Shown here piece after piece: positions 40,988 through 51,667 of a stretch of 64,000 bases of DNA. This stretch comes from Amia ocellicauda (taxonomy: Eukaryota; Chordata; Actinopteri; Amiiformes; Amiidae), in assembly GCF_036373705.1 (NCBI RefSeq), contig NC_089868.1:11402020-11466019 (forward strand), in the 5' to 3' direction. The notes below the pieces were generated by a model. It ran no database searches. It saw only the letters and a list, made by a program, of their open reading frames with translations, and had not been told where the DNA came from. The position numbers and the translations under genes are program-made. Position 1 is the first letter of the stretch, and the number at the start of each line of letters is the position of its first letter.

Positions 40988-43900
40988 TTCCAGCGACAGT
41001 AGCAGCAACTACAGGTTTTCCTCCAAGGAACAGGTTTGTGAAAGACCCATTACATAATAGTCCGTCACAGGAGTTCATGTTTACAGTCTAATGTTGCAGT
41101 TATATGACAAGAGCTTGGTATGATATAGTCTTAATTGTGATCAGTAGCTAAGGGGAAATTACATCTATTTGAAAAGCAAGCTTTCTCATGGTCATTTCAT
41201 CCAGGCATAGAAATGTATGGAAGTCCAATGGTTAGTTTATTTTAATGTCAAAATTGGACTCTATGCCTTTGTTTTGTTATTCTCTAATAAATGATTGGGA
41301 AAGTTCCAGATGTCCTAGAAACATGGGGGAGGGGCAAAGAACCATCAAAATAAAAGAGAAAAAATAAATAAGCCTTTATTATTAGCTTTTTTTTAAATGG
41401 AATTTAAAGTTTTTCCCAGAATGGGTATTTTATGTTGGTACACATTTCTGTGTATTTTGTGTTGTAGGCTAAATTCCTGGGAGACTCAGTGGCTCCTCTG
41501 TTTGCCATTGTTGCTCGGGCCAGGAAGAGTGGGAGTGACAGGAAGCAGCAGAGATACCAGCTGGCCGCCTACGTGGATGCACATCAACGCCGTGTGCAGG
41601 TGCTGGCTGCAGAGACCAATGGCAACGACAAGTGGCAAGTCTGTGCAGATGCTGAACTTCTGAATGAATACAAAGCACTGGTAAACACAACGAGCATAAT
41701 GATAATATAATCTTGCATTTATATTGCACTTTTTAAGGCAGGTATCAAATGACTTGTCCAATTTATGTCCAAGGACAGAACCATCTACTGACCAGAACCG
41801 TCTTGCTTTTTAAATTCGGGCTGGCCAAACCTAGTTCGCTTGGCCTGGAGTACTTTTAAACCAAGGCTGCTGTTCTTAAAGAGGTCTTAGTCTCCTCCAA
41901 GTAGGCCCGCTCTACAGAGCTCTGATGTCTTGATTCTCCAGGCGGTGATGAGATGGGGTCAGGAATGTCAGGATTACAAAGTGGCTGTGAAGGCAGAGAC
42001 CGGTCGTCTGGGAGCTCATCCAGCCCTGCAGATCAAAACCAAGTGGTGGAAGATTCCACGTCCTGTCAAACACGTAGGCAAGATGTACGTATAGATATGT
42101 GTTTTTCTTTTATATAAAACCCAATATAGGGCTATATGAGTTATTTGTGTGCATTCTCTTTTGAACTTGTCTTTCCTTTCCCTCTTTCTGGATTTGGCAC
42201 AGAGACATGTTTCACTGATAAACCGAGACAAGAATATATAGGAAGTATAACAGTAGAGTAATTGTAAGGATTCATTATTACATAGTAAACATAGTCATAG
42301 CTGTACACCAACTATATCTAAGGCTCAGATTACATCAGATTTGAATTAGACATTCCTGCCTATTGCTAATTCATATTTGATGACTGCTTGCTGTTTGAGA
42401 GTATCTTCTATCAACCCAGGTTACAAATGCTATTAAGTATAGTGTTTGGAATTTGTGATTGTTGGGAGGATTTTTGTTCAATGCAGGCCAAATTCCTATT
42501 AGTATGTCTTTGTGTTATATTTTTCTTACCACATGGTTAGAAAATTGTAAGATTGTAAAAGTTTATATCTGCTGTTTGTTTTTTCCAATTAAGATTAGCA
42601 GAGTATGTACCTGGAACCACGTTAATGCTGGGATTTTATCAGAAGTGGCACAGGCACGCATCAAACCAGTTAGCTCTCTACTTGGCTGTTTCTTCACCGA
42701 GGACTTTAGATTTGTTGATAAAGACTCACAGGGTAGGTGGCTACATTGAAACATTTGTAGATGTTAATGCACAAGGTGTTAAAGAAATGTCCTGGTTAAT
42801 ATTAAGGGAGGTTTCTCTCTGGCAATGTGAAGTGTTTCATTGTGGAAGTCATCTAAAGATTTATTTACCACTCTTTAAAGCATTATTATTCTTAAACTTA
42901 CTCTTGTCTGCTTTGATGGATATATGCATTACAAATATACAATGTACGGTAGTTTACTGAAAAAACAAGTCACTGCACTATATTATTTTTATGTATAAAA
43001 TGTGTATTTTCAGATGACACTGTACAAGCCAGCTGTGGCACTTCCTGTCACATTACCCTTTGGGCCCGTTGATAAAACACAAACACCTCCTGGTCTTCTA
43101 CGCAGCCTCAGTCAAATCCCCATTGTTTTTGCAGAGTCAACCAAATGTAAGTCCTGCTTTTCATTTGTAATTACTGTGTATTGTAGATAAAGCTGGGTGG
43201 AAAGGAGCAGCTGAAATGAGATGGCCTACGGACAAGTCTATTTAGGCCTGTGAAGGACTGCAGTTTCTAATTAACTTAAAATCTCAATGTATCGATGACT
43301 GAAACCTTTAAAGCAATTGGTCTTTTCAGGTTCCATTGCAAGAAATGCATTATCAGTACATCTACAGCTCATGCAGTTTCGTATGCAAGCCTAGACTCAC
43401 AGCAGTTTTTTTACATTATTTTTCTTGAAATTCACAGCAGAATGTATTGCACAAGGGAACAAGTTCACTACCTTTGATGATGTCCAATACACCTACAACA
43501 TGTCCCGTAGCTGCTATTATGTCCTGGCCACCGAGTTAAGTGCCAAGTCCCGATTCACGATCCTGATTAAACGGGCTTCTGTGTCTGAGAATCTCCGAGT
43601 CTTGAAGGTCCAAATCGGTAATAAGTAAGTCACAAAAATTTATAAAAATGTTTAAAAGAAAAGAAACCTCACTGTGAATGAGCCGACACACAGCAATGCA
43701 GTTCTTCATTGCCATTGTCTCCCTGGCAACAGTATACCTACTATACCAGCAGGGGTGCACAAGGTATTATTAACAAGTGCCATTCTCATGAAATGTATTA
43801 AGACGCCGGGCCAATCCCTGTGAGGGTGGGGGAGGGTGGGGGAGGGAGGGAGGGATTGAGGGGGCTGACAAAGTGCGGAGTGAGGCGGGGTGTGGAGTAT

Positions 43901-45991
43901 TGAAATCAGTATTCCCTGGCAATGTCTAGGGCAGTGAAGGTTTTATAAGGCAAATCTAAGAATATATCATGCTGTTGTGGTAGCCAATGACTCTTTTTGT
44001 CTATAAACTCCACATATTATAGTTTCAATGTTATTCTTATTGAATTAACTCTCTCTTTTTAAAAAACAGTCAAATTGAAATGCTGCCGTCAACCAATGGC
44101 AAACTGAGGCTAATGTACAATGACCAAGAGGTTTCACCCAGGAACCTGCCATTCTCACAAGGTGAGTTAAAAAACACACACACAGCTGCAAGCCTGACAT
44201 TTAACTATGACAGGATTGAGTGCTTTTTTTCTTGTGACTTCCTAAAACAGGAAATTAAGTTGGACTTTTAACTTCTAACGTTAACTATGAAAATCTGATT
44301 AAAAATTAACAAGTTAAAAATGGGTATGACTAATTTGTACAGAATCTGTACCAAGCTTCTGTCCATTGCAAGCTTCTGTCTGTGGTTTTGATTGAAATAT
44401 TCGATATATTTTATCATTTGCAGGTACTATTGAAATTAAACAAGAAGGCCATGGCCTGGTTCTAAGGGCCCATGAGAACGGCGTAGATGAGTTGTATTTC
44501 GATGGTGAGAATGTAAAGGTGAAGATGTGCGCTGGCATGAGAGGGAAGACATGTGGATTGTGCGGTCAAAACGACGGGGAGAGGAAGACCGAGTACCGGA
44601 TGCCCAATGGACGTGTCGCCAAGTCAGAGACCAGCTTTGCGCAATCCTGGATCCTGCCTGATGACAAATGCAATGAAGGTACAGGCCAACAGTCCAAAAT
44701 GTCTTCCCAGAATAATCTTTAAACAAAATCGCACATCTCACAATAAAATATCGCATGGGTCTAGCCCTCTTTGCTGGTTATTGCTGATTGTATACAAAAA
44801 AGTATGGGAATAAAACGAATGCAGTGCTCACATGGTGAATAATGGATTTTTTTAATGAAAATGCCAGTCAAAAATATGGGAAATTCCACAATTTATTTAA
44901 AAGTTCTTGATGTGTCTTTACAGTAATTTTTTATAGTTGAATTTGTCTACTAATTATTACCAAATAATAATGCATTTCAAATATTACTCATAAAACCGTG
45001 AATTGAAGCTGGGAACAGATTCCTTTCCTGTCTGAACAATTTAAATCCCATTTGGAAACCCTGTTTGTGTTTCCTACAACACTTTACCCTGTTAAATACC
45101 ACTGTCTGTAGTGGCCAGTTAAACCTAGTCATTTATACAATCCCATATGAGCTCTTTGTGTCTTTGTGTTAACGGTTTACATGGTGTGTGTCTTTCAGAG
45201 TGTAAGTTCAGACGAGAACATGTGGAACTGGGCAGGAGGGTGTCTGTTCTGGGGGAGGAGTTACGCTGTTACTCCACTGAGGCCGTGCTGCTCTGTGCTG
45301 CCGGGTGCTCCCCCACTCACACTGCCCCCGTCAACATTGGCTTCCACTGCCTCCCAGCAGGTACGACCGCCCTCACACCCAGCACACACACTGTCATTAG
45401 AGAACGTTTCACGCGTCCATTTAATCTTGAAGACTTCCTAATAATGTGTAGTTATATTTAAAAACAATCAAATATGTTTATGGATCATATTTAATTCATT
45501 ATTTGATTCTTTGATTAATTTACATGTTGTTCTGGTATATAGTGGAGTTATGGATGTGAATGTTTGGGTATTATCCCTTGATGTGTTTCATTCTGTTGTG
45601 TATTGTCCCTCGATTGCTTTATTCACTAGTCCAATTGCATTTTACTTTCCAAAAGTTCTCCCCTCCCTCCTGAGCATGTCATCACAGGTACATTTGTATT
45701 ACCAGTACCACACTTAAATCAGTGAACAGTTCTTCACTTATTATGAATTATATCTGTTCCCAATACCAGGGTCTGGTATAATGATACTATCCATCCTTAG
45801 TTCCTGAAGGGGCTGTAATTAATGTTCCTCTGAGGTGAGTGCTGAACCCTTGTGGGTGTTTTTCATACACAGCGTCAACTATCAGCAGCAGAGATTATGC
45901 CATCTTTGCGGAGAAGACCGAGGACAGAGAGGACTCTTTTCTGGCCCACACAGAGTGCTCCTGCCCAGCAGAGCGCTGTGCCTCAGCCTAG
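29593..45991 (+). CDS. vtg1: Vitellogenin (complete, phosvitin-containing)
   Basis: This is the yolk precursor made in liver, taken up by oocytes and cleaved to lipovitellin, phosvitin and beta'/CT parts. I find 34 coding exons (5322 nt, 1773 aa), all in phase: 29593-29632, 29806-29820, 30252-30403, 30527-30778, 31073-31234, 31532-31689, 32065-32215, 32331-32485, 32743-32908, 33347-33472, 33743-33961, 34336-34553, 35004-35101, 35578-35702, 35904-36005, 36450-36569, 36908-37097, 37187-37280, 37866-38051, 38416-38560, 38835-39054, 39406-39563, 39706-40128, 40469-40525, 40887-41033, 41468-41680, 41942-42084, 42594-42732, 43014-43146, 43438-43624, 44070-44161, 44424-44678, 45199-45360 and 45873-45991. 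The signal peptide MRVILLALAVTLVG is typical. The lipid-transfer N domain runs to about residue 610 and the open beta-sheet domains to 1084. Phosvitin is 1085-1293, light chain to ~1500, vWF-D ~1503-1680, Cys-rich CT to 1773. The symbol is a local label; the orthology class was not assigned. Confidence 0.97.
36143..36162. repeat. (TTTG)n microsatellite
   Basis: Four to five TTTG units in vtg1 intron 15. Confidence 0.85.
39706..41033 (+). other. vtg1 phosvitin-coding exons (23-25)
   Basis: Exon 23 (39706-40128, 141 codons) and exon 25 (40887-41033, 49 codons) are dominated by Ser, with Arg, Lys, His and Gln interruptions. This is the phosphorylated, Ca/Fe-binding part of yolk protein. Exon 24 (40469-40525, 19 codons, containing RPAIYKLQF) is not Ser-rich. 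Most Ser codons are AGC/AGT, including a pure AGC run at about 40950-40983 that is prone to slippage. Confidence 0.92.
43438..45991 (+). other. vtg1 vWF-D (beta') and C-terminal coding exons
   Basis: Exons 30-34 encode the cysteine-rich end. It begins ECIAQGNKFTTFDDVQYTYNM, which is typical of a vWF type-D module. GKTCGLCGQNDG, containing the CGLCG motif, follows, and then a C-terminal Cys-rich segment ending CSCPAERCASA. This means vtg1 is of the complete type, not one of the truncated phosvitin-less or CT-less forms. Confidence 0.9.
43824..43854 (+). other. G-quadruplex motif in vtg1 intron 30
   Basis: At least six runs of three to five G separated by single bases lie on the transcribed-sense strand, so the intron RNA and non-template DNA could form a G-quadruplex. 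The wider 43800-43900 segment is unusually GC-rich for this locus. Confidence 0.8.
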
Positions 45992-46088
45992 TTCAGCCCA
46001 GGCCTCGGCATCAATGATATGCCAAAAGAAGTCTACATGTACTACAATTAGATCTTTAAAAACACTGTGTTTGTCTGTCATGTAACAC

Positions 46089-46094
46089 AATAAA
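46089..46094 (+). terminator. vtg1 polyadenylation signal
   Basis: AATAAA about 100 bp after the vtg1 stop, giving the short 3' UTR usual for vitellogenin mRNAs. Confidence 0.85.
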
Positions 46095-46875
46095 CATTTT
46101 CTGCTTAATATTCCTTCCACTGTGTTTTTATGTATTCATTTCTGGGGGGAGAAGGTTTGTCTGTAATTGATCACTTCATGACAGAACATGTTTTCATATA
46201 TCAATGGGCATTTAATGAGCCATTCATTTCACTAAGTTTCCTAAATTGAGGAATTATTTAGTAAATAATTTTAAACAGTTGGAAATATTAACTTAAATAT
46301 TAAATTATACAAGGCACTTGGATTCTCCAACTTTTTGTAAGGTGAATAATATAAAAATTGAAATGAGGCAAAGACTTTGATTAAGTCATTATTAGTTGGG
46401 AGGGAAAAAGCAGGATTGGGCCCCAAATAAAATGCGGCCCATATTAAATGAATATGTACATTTAGTGTTATATCTTTAATGAAGTGATATTGCTGAATTC
46501 CATTTTTCAAATCAAACTAAAAATATTATAATACTGATGTTTCCAAATATTTTTAATTATATCAGAGTTTTTAATAAAATGTCAGGAGAGGGGTCAGATG
46601 CTAATCTTGCCCATTGCATGTATGAATACGCAGCAGAAACACAACTTTTCCACTATTTGTTACTTTGCATAGCTCCGTCCTGGTTTGTCTGGTTTTGCAG
46701 CAAACTCTTGCTATTCCACAGTGTGTGTGGAGGGGGTTCCCATCAGGGGTGGGTTTGGCAATTTTTTGGCCACAATCAAAGCTCAGTTTAGGGGCCCTTC
46801 CTCCTCTGCCTATCATTACCAATTTAGTGTTACCACACATACCATATAAAATTATAATAATTTAAAAAAGCTTTT

Positions 46876-47060
46876 AGATCAGTGGTGGTCAACCTGCTTT
46901 TCTTTTAAATAAAAAGAATAAAGTTGTAAATTTATGACAACTGCATATCTTGTATCAATGTGTTACTCCCTTAATACATTGTTGATATGTATTTACTGCA
47001 TTATAGTGCATTATAGTGCTTTTTTGTGTGTCTTGTAATTGTGATAAAAGGGGTTGTTAA
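46876..47060. mobile_element. hAT-like MITE, copy 2 (truncated)
   Basis: The segment opens CAGTGGTGGTCAACCTG and shares the interior words CTCCCTTAATACATTGTTGAT and CTTGTAATTGTGATAAAAGG with the element at 27830-28116. The distal terminus is missing. The rest of 46100-47700 holds no recognisable gene. Confidence 0.6.
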
Positions 47061-47720
47061 GATACGTTAATCACAACGTTATAAACATCTAAAATCCAAC
47101 TACTTGGAATATACAAAACTGAGAAAATTGCTAGCAACATATGCTTATAATCATTAGAAAAAAGCCAACTGTTTATTGTTTCAATTTTCAAAATCATGTT
47201 TCACATCACCTAAAAAAGGCACCTCTGAATCTCCACATATCCCTTCAGTGGCATGTGGACAACAACTGTACCAATTTGTGTGTTGATAGCACAAACAGAA
47301 CCCACAGTACGAGTGCATTTGTAAGAGGTGTCTAGGTGCTGTCCAAACAAAACTGTAGATGAAATAATACAAATAACCAAATAATTATACTTACTAATCC
47401 ACCTCAGGATCTGGTCTTTCTAAAAAATAACTCTCCTCGACTGTGTCGCAGCTTTATGCGTCACCAGGCGGTCTGTGACTACTGACGTGCAATGATACTG
47501 TAATCCATTTTTACGCATTCTTCTTATTCACACCCGTGTCAATCTCACAGACGTCACAGCCAGCGTTTTCGTGTCACATGTTGCCCTGCTGTCCCCAGGG
47601 GGGAATGATGCAGTCAGATTTGGAGGGGACGACGACTCACTCAGATCCCTCAAATTCAATTTTGGATTTCTTTGCAAATAGGCATGTTTTTTTCAGAACA
47701 CTAACAATTTTTCGAGTATA

Positions 47721-48765
47721 CACTCACCTAAAGGATTATTAGGAACACCATACTATTACTGTGTTTGACCCCCTTTCGCCTTCAGAACTGCCTTAATTCT
47801 ACGTGGCATTGATTCAACAAGGTGCTGAAAGCATTCTTTAGAAATGTTGGCCCATATTGATAGGATAGCATCTTGCAGTTGATGGAGATTTGTGGGATGC
47901 ACATCCAGGGCACGAAGCTCCCGTTCCACCACATCCCAAAGATGCTCTATTGGGTTGAGATCTGGTGACTGTGGGGGCCAGTTTAGTACAGTGAACTCAT
48001 TGTCATGTTCAAGAAACCAATTTGAAATGATTCGACCTTTGTGACATGGTGCATTATCCTGCTGGAAGTAGCCATCACAGGATGGGTACATGGTGGTCAT
48101 AAAGGGATGGACATGGTCAGAAACAATGCTCAGGTAGGCCGTGGCATTTAAACGATGCCCAATTGGCACTAAGGGGCCTAAAGTGTGCCAAGAAAACATC
48201 CCCCACACCATTACACCACCACCACCAGCCTGCACAGTGGTAACAAGGCATGATGGATTCATGTTCTCATTCTGTTTACGCCAAATTCTGACTCTACCAT
48301 CTGAATCTCTAAACAGAAATCGAGACTCATCAGACCAGGCAACATTTTTCCAGTCTTCAACTGTCCAATTTTGGTGAGCTTGTGCAAATTGTAGCCTCTT
48401 TTTCCTATCTGTAGTGGAGATGAGTGGTACCCGGTGGGGTCTTCTGCTGTTGTAGCCCATCCGCCTCAAGGTTGTACGTGTTGTGGCTTCACAAATGCTT
48501 TGCTGCATACCTCGGTTGTAACGAGTGGTTATTTCAGTCAAAGTTGCTCTTCTATCAGCTTGAATCAGTTGGACCATTCTCCTCTGACCTCTAGCATCAA
48601 CAAGGCATTTTCGCCCACAGGACTGCCGCATACTGGATGTTTTTCCCTTTTCACACCATTCTTTGTAAACCCTAGAAATGGTTGTGCGTGAAAATCCCAG
48701 TAACTGAGCAGATTGTGAAATACTCAGACTGGCCCGTCAGGCACCAACTTAAATCCCCTACTATT
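47721..48765 (-). mobile_element. Tc1/mariner DD36E element, left end deleted
   Basis: The minus-strand copy keeps the full right terminal inverted repeat at 47721 onward (CACTCACCTAAAGG, next to TA). It runs into the transposase region, where a ~23-bp internal deletion occurs near 48747. Recognisable similarity ends near 48765. The left inverted repeat and the transposase start codon are missing. Confidence 0.92.
47756..48740 (-). pseudogene. Transposase, 5'-truncated (DD36E Tc1/mariner)
   Basis: An open frame of 291 codons (48631 down to 47756) begins at an internal Met (MRQSCGRK). It is preceded by about 36 further codons of the helix-turn-helix region (to ~48740) that lack the authentic start. 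The catalytic domain is uninterrupted, with SDESRF, QQDNAPCH and SPDLNPIEHLW. The stop falls one codon earlier than in the other copies. The gene is broken only by loss of its 5' end and promoter side. Confidence 0.88.
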
Positions 48766-48774
48766 TAAAATAAT

Positions 48775-49260
48775 TAAAAGGCTGTCACGCCTGGGGATCA
48801 CAACAAACAAGACAAGGGGATCCAAGCGCAGGTAAACAGCCAGGAATCCGGTGCGTGGTACAAAAAGGACGTGACAAGAGGCGTAGTAATGTCACAGTCA
48901 GGAGGTCAGGTGATCGAGCGAACAAGACTAGTATGGGAATCCGTAAGGTGTAAACACAAGAGAAAGCAGGGGTGAAAATGCACTAGAAAAACAGTAGACG
49001 TTTAGGAACAATTAGCTTAGGAGTTGCTGCAATGATGCGAACAAGACTTAGCATTGAAGTAGTGTGGTAATGGAGATACAAGAACTAATGAGCAAAGAAT
49101 CAATATACAGGTGGGAAAGGTAATTGGTGACACAAGGATGATTATTGAATGATTGGAATCCAAGAACAGGGAGTGGAAGACAGACGAAGGCAAGACAAGG
49201 GCGGCCCCTGGGAACTGGGAATCAGGTAGTCAGGCAGTGGGTATCACAAAGGCTCTGATT
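48775..49260. repeat. Unclassified dispersed-repeat-like segment
   Basis: A GA-rich, non-coding block begins at TGTCACGCCTGGGG, directly where the Tc1 similarity stops, and runs to about 49260. It contains repeated short words such as GAACAAGACT and AGGCAGTG. Its composition differs from the AT-rich surroundings. I cannot assign it to a family. Confidence 0.3.
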
Positions 49261-49499
49261 TAGGACATTATTAGTTAAATTAAGGGTTAAATTAAGTAAT
49301 TTGAGAACCACTGTCCTAGGAGAACACATAGTGCACAGCAATAAATTGTTTATTGCTATGTTTAATGATGGTACTGTATAAAGCATGGAATAGACACATT
49401 TAAACTTCTTCCTATTTACAGTTAGGTCTGATTAGTTAGGACAGTGGGCTGCAGCGGCTGTATGCTACTTAAATAAGGTTTCAAATTTAAGCTTGCATC

Positions 49500-49563
49500 T
49501 CCATTGGTGCACTGCTTAAGGAACAGCACTGCGATCCCAACATCATAGGTTCAATTCCCAATA
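49500..49563 (+). repeat. Possible tRNA-derived SINE head
   Basis: GGTTCAATTCCC resembles a pol III B box and lies ~50 bp after a degenerate A-box-like GGTGCACTGCTTAAGG. There is no cloverleaf and no clear SINE body. Confidence 0.3.
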
Positions 49564-49663
49564 TGCAGTATTATTTATGCCTCCCCTCCAGGCAATATAA
49601 TTGTTACAGCAGCAAGGAGATCAGAAAGTTCTTACACTGTCCTCCTGTCTTCCCTAGTGGCGG

Positions 49664-49870
49664 TCTCTCGCCGGCCCTCTGGGGTAAGGGGGTTGGAACA
49701 TCAACAGCCCTTGGGTGGCGATGGCTCGTCAGACGTTGGGGTGTGGATGTCCTGTTAGCCCTCTGTGGTGGGGTGACTCATCAGCCCTCTGGGGTGGATT
49801 GTGCCTTGTTGGGCTTCCGTGGTGGGGGACAAAGTGTGTCATCAGCCCCTCAGAGGGGAATATTGCTGGA
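49664..49870. repeat. Degenerate GC-rich minisatellite
   Basis: About five imperfect units of ~30-38 bp are built on (A/T)CAGCCCTCTGGGGTGG-like cores, e.g. near 49672, 49757, 49789 and 49840. They are separated by short GGTGACTCAT- or GTGTGTCAT-type linkers. No coding role is evident. Confidence 0.5.
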
Positions 49871-50338
49871 AGACAAAATGTGCACAATACAATTGTGCAT
49901 TGCATGTCCTTGGCACACTGGCAGCACTATGGGCTTAAAAACAGAGACTAAAAACATGATTTAAGGGCTAAGACTGAGGGGGCATCTTTTACAAGCTTTT
50001 TTAAATAATTATTTTGATACCCTTGTAATGTTGGATATCTGTAAAACATTGTATTTGAGTGATTGTAAAACCATGTAAGAAAAAAATATTATCCTTACAT
50101 TCTCCTTTCATTTCACTGCAAATTGTTTTCTCCTCCGACAGCAAAACTGAACAGACTGATGCATTCAAAAGATCTTCTATGGTATTTTGAATTTCCTAAA
50201 TATTTTTATATTTTATATTTTGTTCAGTATCAGTTTATGTGGCACCAACAATTGTGACCACAGGTATGTAGGTGGAAAAGGGAAGCTGTAGATTGACGCA
50301 AGTGGAAATATCTTGGGGAGGCCTTCATCCAGCCATGA

Positions 50339-50506
50339 AGAAACCCTTTTATGGGTTGCAGAAATGTTTATCATGCTGACAAAAAGCAGTCATATTGCAA
50401 ACATGCTTATCATAGGTTGCAAATGTTTTACTGCAATTAATTAAGACATATGTGCAGTTTCTACAATTTCTCTTACAGAAATCATGAGATTTCCAAGATT
50501 TACATG
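50339..50506 (+). repeat. Segment duplicated from vtg2 intron 1 (upstream copy)
   Basis: This segment matches 51839-51976 in the same order and orientation. Shared blocks include AAACCCTTTxATGGGxTGCAG, ACATGCTTATCATAGG and GCAATTAATTAAGACATAT. The upstream copy has small extra insertions. Confidence 0.8.
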
Positions 50507-50507
50507 A

Positions 50508-50508
<1 letters not shown>

Positions 50509-50564
<56 letters not shown>
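50509..50564. repeat. (TG)n microsatellite
   Basis: About 28 TG units upstream of vtg2. It directly follows the duplicated segment at 50339-50506. Confidence 0.98.
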
Positions 50565-50565
<1 letters not shown>

Positions 50566-50792
50566 TAAAATAATTGCAGATAAAGAGAAAGCATTTTTTT
50601 GTATTATTACTTGGCCAAACAAGCAAGGAAAAATAAACATTTCATCACACATCTGGAAAATCCATGTAATCTGTGAAATACAGAGCCAAGTTCTGGCAAT
50701 GATTTATTTATGTGTTTTGTGTTCTTGCCCGCAGTGAGTGCAATTGAATGATTTATAAAATGGTTATATTTGCATTTTTTGTGTGTATTTAT

Positions 50793-50805
50793 GGTCATTT
50801 TGACT
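50793..50805 (+). promoter_or_regulatory. Imperfect oestrogen-response element upstream of vtg2
   Basis: GGTCA-TTT-TGACT differs from the core consensus GGTCA-nnn-TGACC at one base. It lies ~870 bp before the vtg2 ATG. A weaker candidate is present near 51452-51468. Nothing else is recognisable between 50810 and 51610. Confidence 0.45.
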
Positions 50806-51624
50806 CCTGTTCAAAGATAAAGTCAAACATGGTGGCGTTAATTTTATTTGATTGTATTTTTTTTTAAATACTATAAATCCCCTCTGTTTAATGATTAGAT
50901 TTGTAATTTGATAAATAAAATTAAATAATATATATAAAAAATAATAATCTTGGATCACCCCATCCCCATCCCCACCACAAAAAGGCTACAGCTGATTGTT
51001 TTAAAGCACAGACGTGAATATAAAAATGCATAAATGGTTCAGCAACTACTTTATTTCATTTTATTTGATTTATTTTAACAGAATTAAAGTGAGATTTTAT
51101 TTTTACTTGCATTATTTCAGTTATGCAGACTAAAAAAGATCCCCATTGCATCGAACCCGAAAATAACTGCTGCTGCCCTATAGAGAAGACTAAGTTATAG
51201 TAAAGCCTTGTGAAATATTTGAGTCATTTTTGAGAAATAGCAGCTGAAATCTCTAAGAAAGAATAATTACTGTTCATAACTGCAACAAGCATTAAAAACT
51301 CTATTTGATCATATATTGTGTCTATAACAATTATACAAGCAGTACCACACTGACGTCTTAATCCTAATCTGGCTATGAAAAACTGAAGCTGACAAACATT
51401 AACACAACATGGATATTGAACTGTCAGTGAGCAGGGACAAGAAATGTAAGGCCAGGACAGTCTAACCCTAAATAAACTCACCACTTGACCATCAGAGATT
51501 GATAAACCAACTCATCATTGATGTTGCAACTTGAGATAAATGTGTTTTCCTTGACAAAGGGCACTATGACAAAAAAGATAATCATATGTAAATATAAAAA
51601 TTATTGAGCAAAAAAAAAGTCCAT

Positions 51625-51632
51625 TATAAAGG
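51625..51632 (+). promoter_or_regulatory. vtg2 TATA box
   Basis: TATAAAGG lies ~43 bp before the vtg2 ATG, at the same spacing as in vtg1. Confidence 0.75.
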
Positions 51633-51667
51633 TTGGTTATGACACTGTATGTCACTTCTCCAACACC

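Noticed and set aside
49500-49563. tRNA gene
   Set aside because: Only a B-box-like word. No acceptor stem or cloverleaf could be drawn.
49664-49870. CRISPR-like alternation of repeats and spacers
   Set aside because: The units are imperfect, the linkers short and related, and the context is a vertebrate genome.
49563-49964. 133-codon ORF across the minisatellite
   Set aside because: No recognisable domain, and composition is driven by the GC-rich repeat.
50349-50737. ORFs with long His-Thr or Cys-Val runs
   Set aside because: Translations of the (TG)n microsatellite.
45992-51667. A third vitellogenin or its pseudogene in the spacer
   Set aside because: Apart from the intron-1-like segment at 50339-50506, no vtg exon sequence was seen on either strand.
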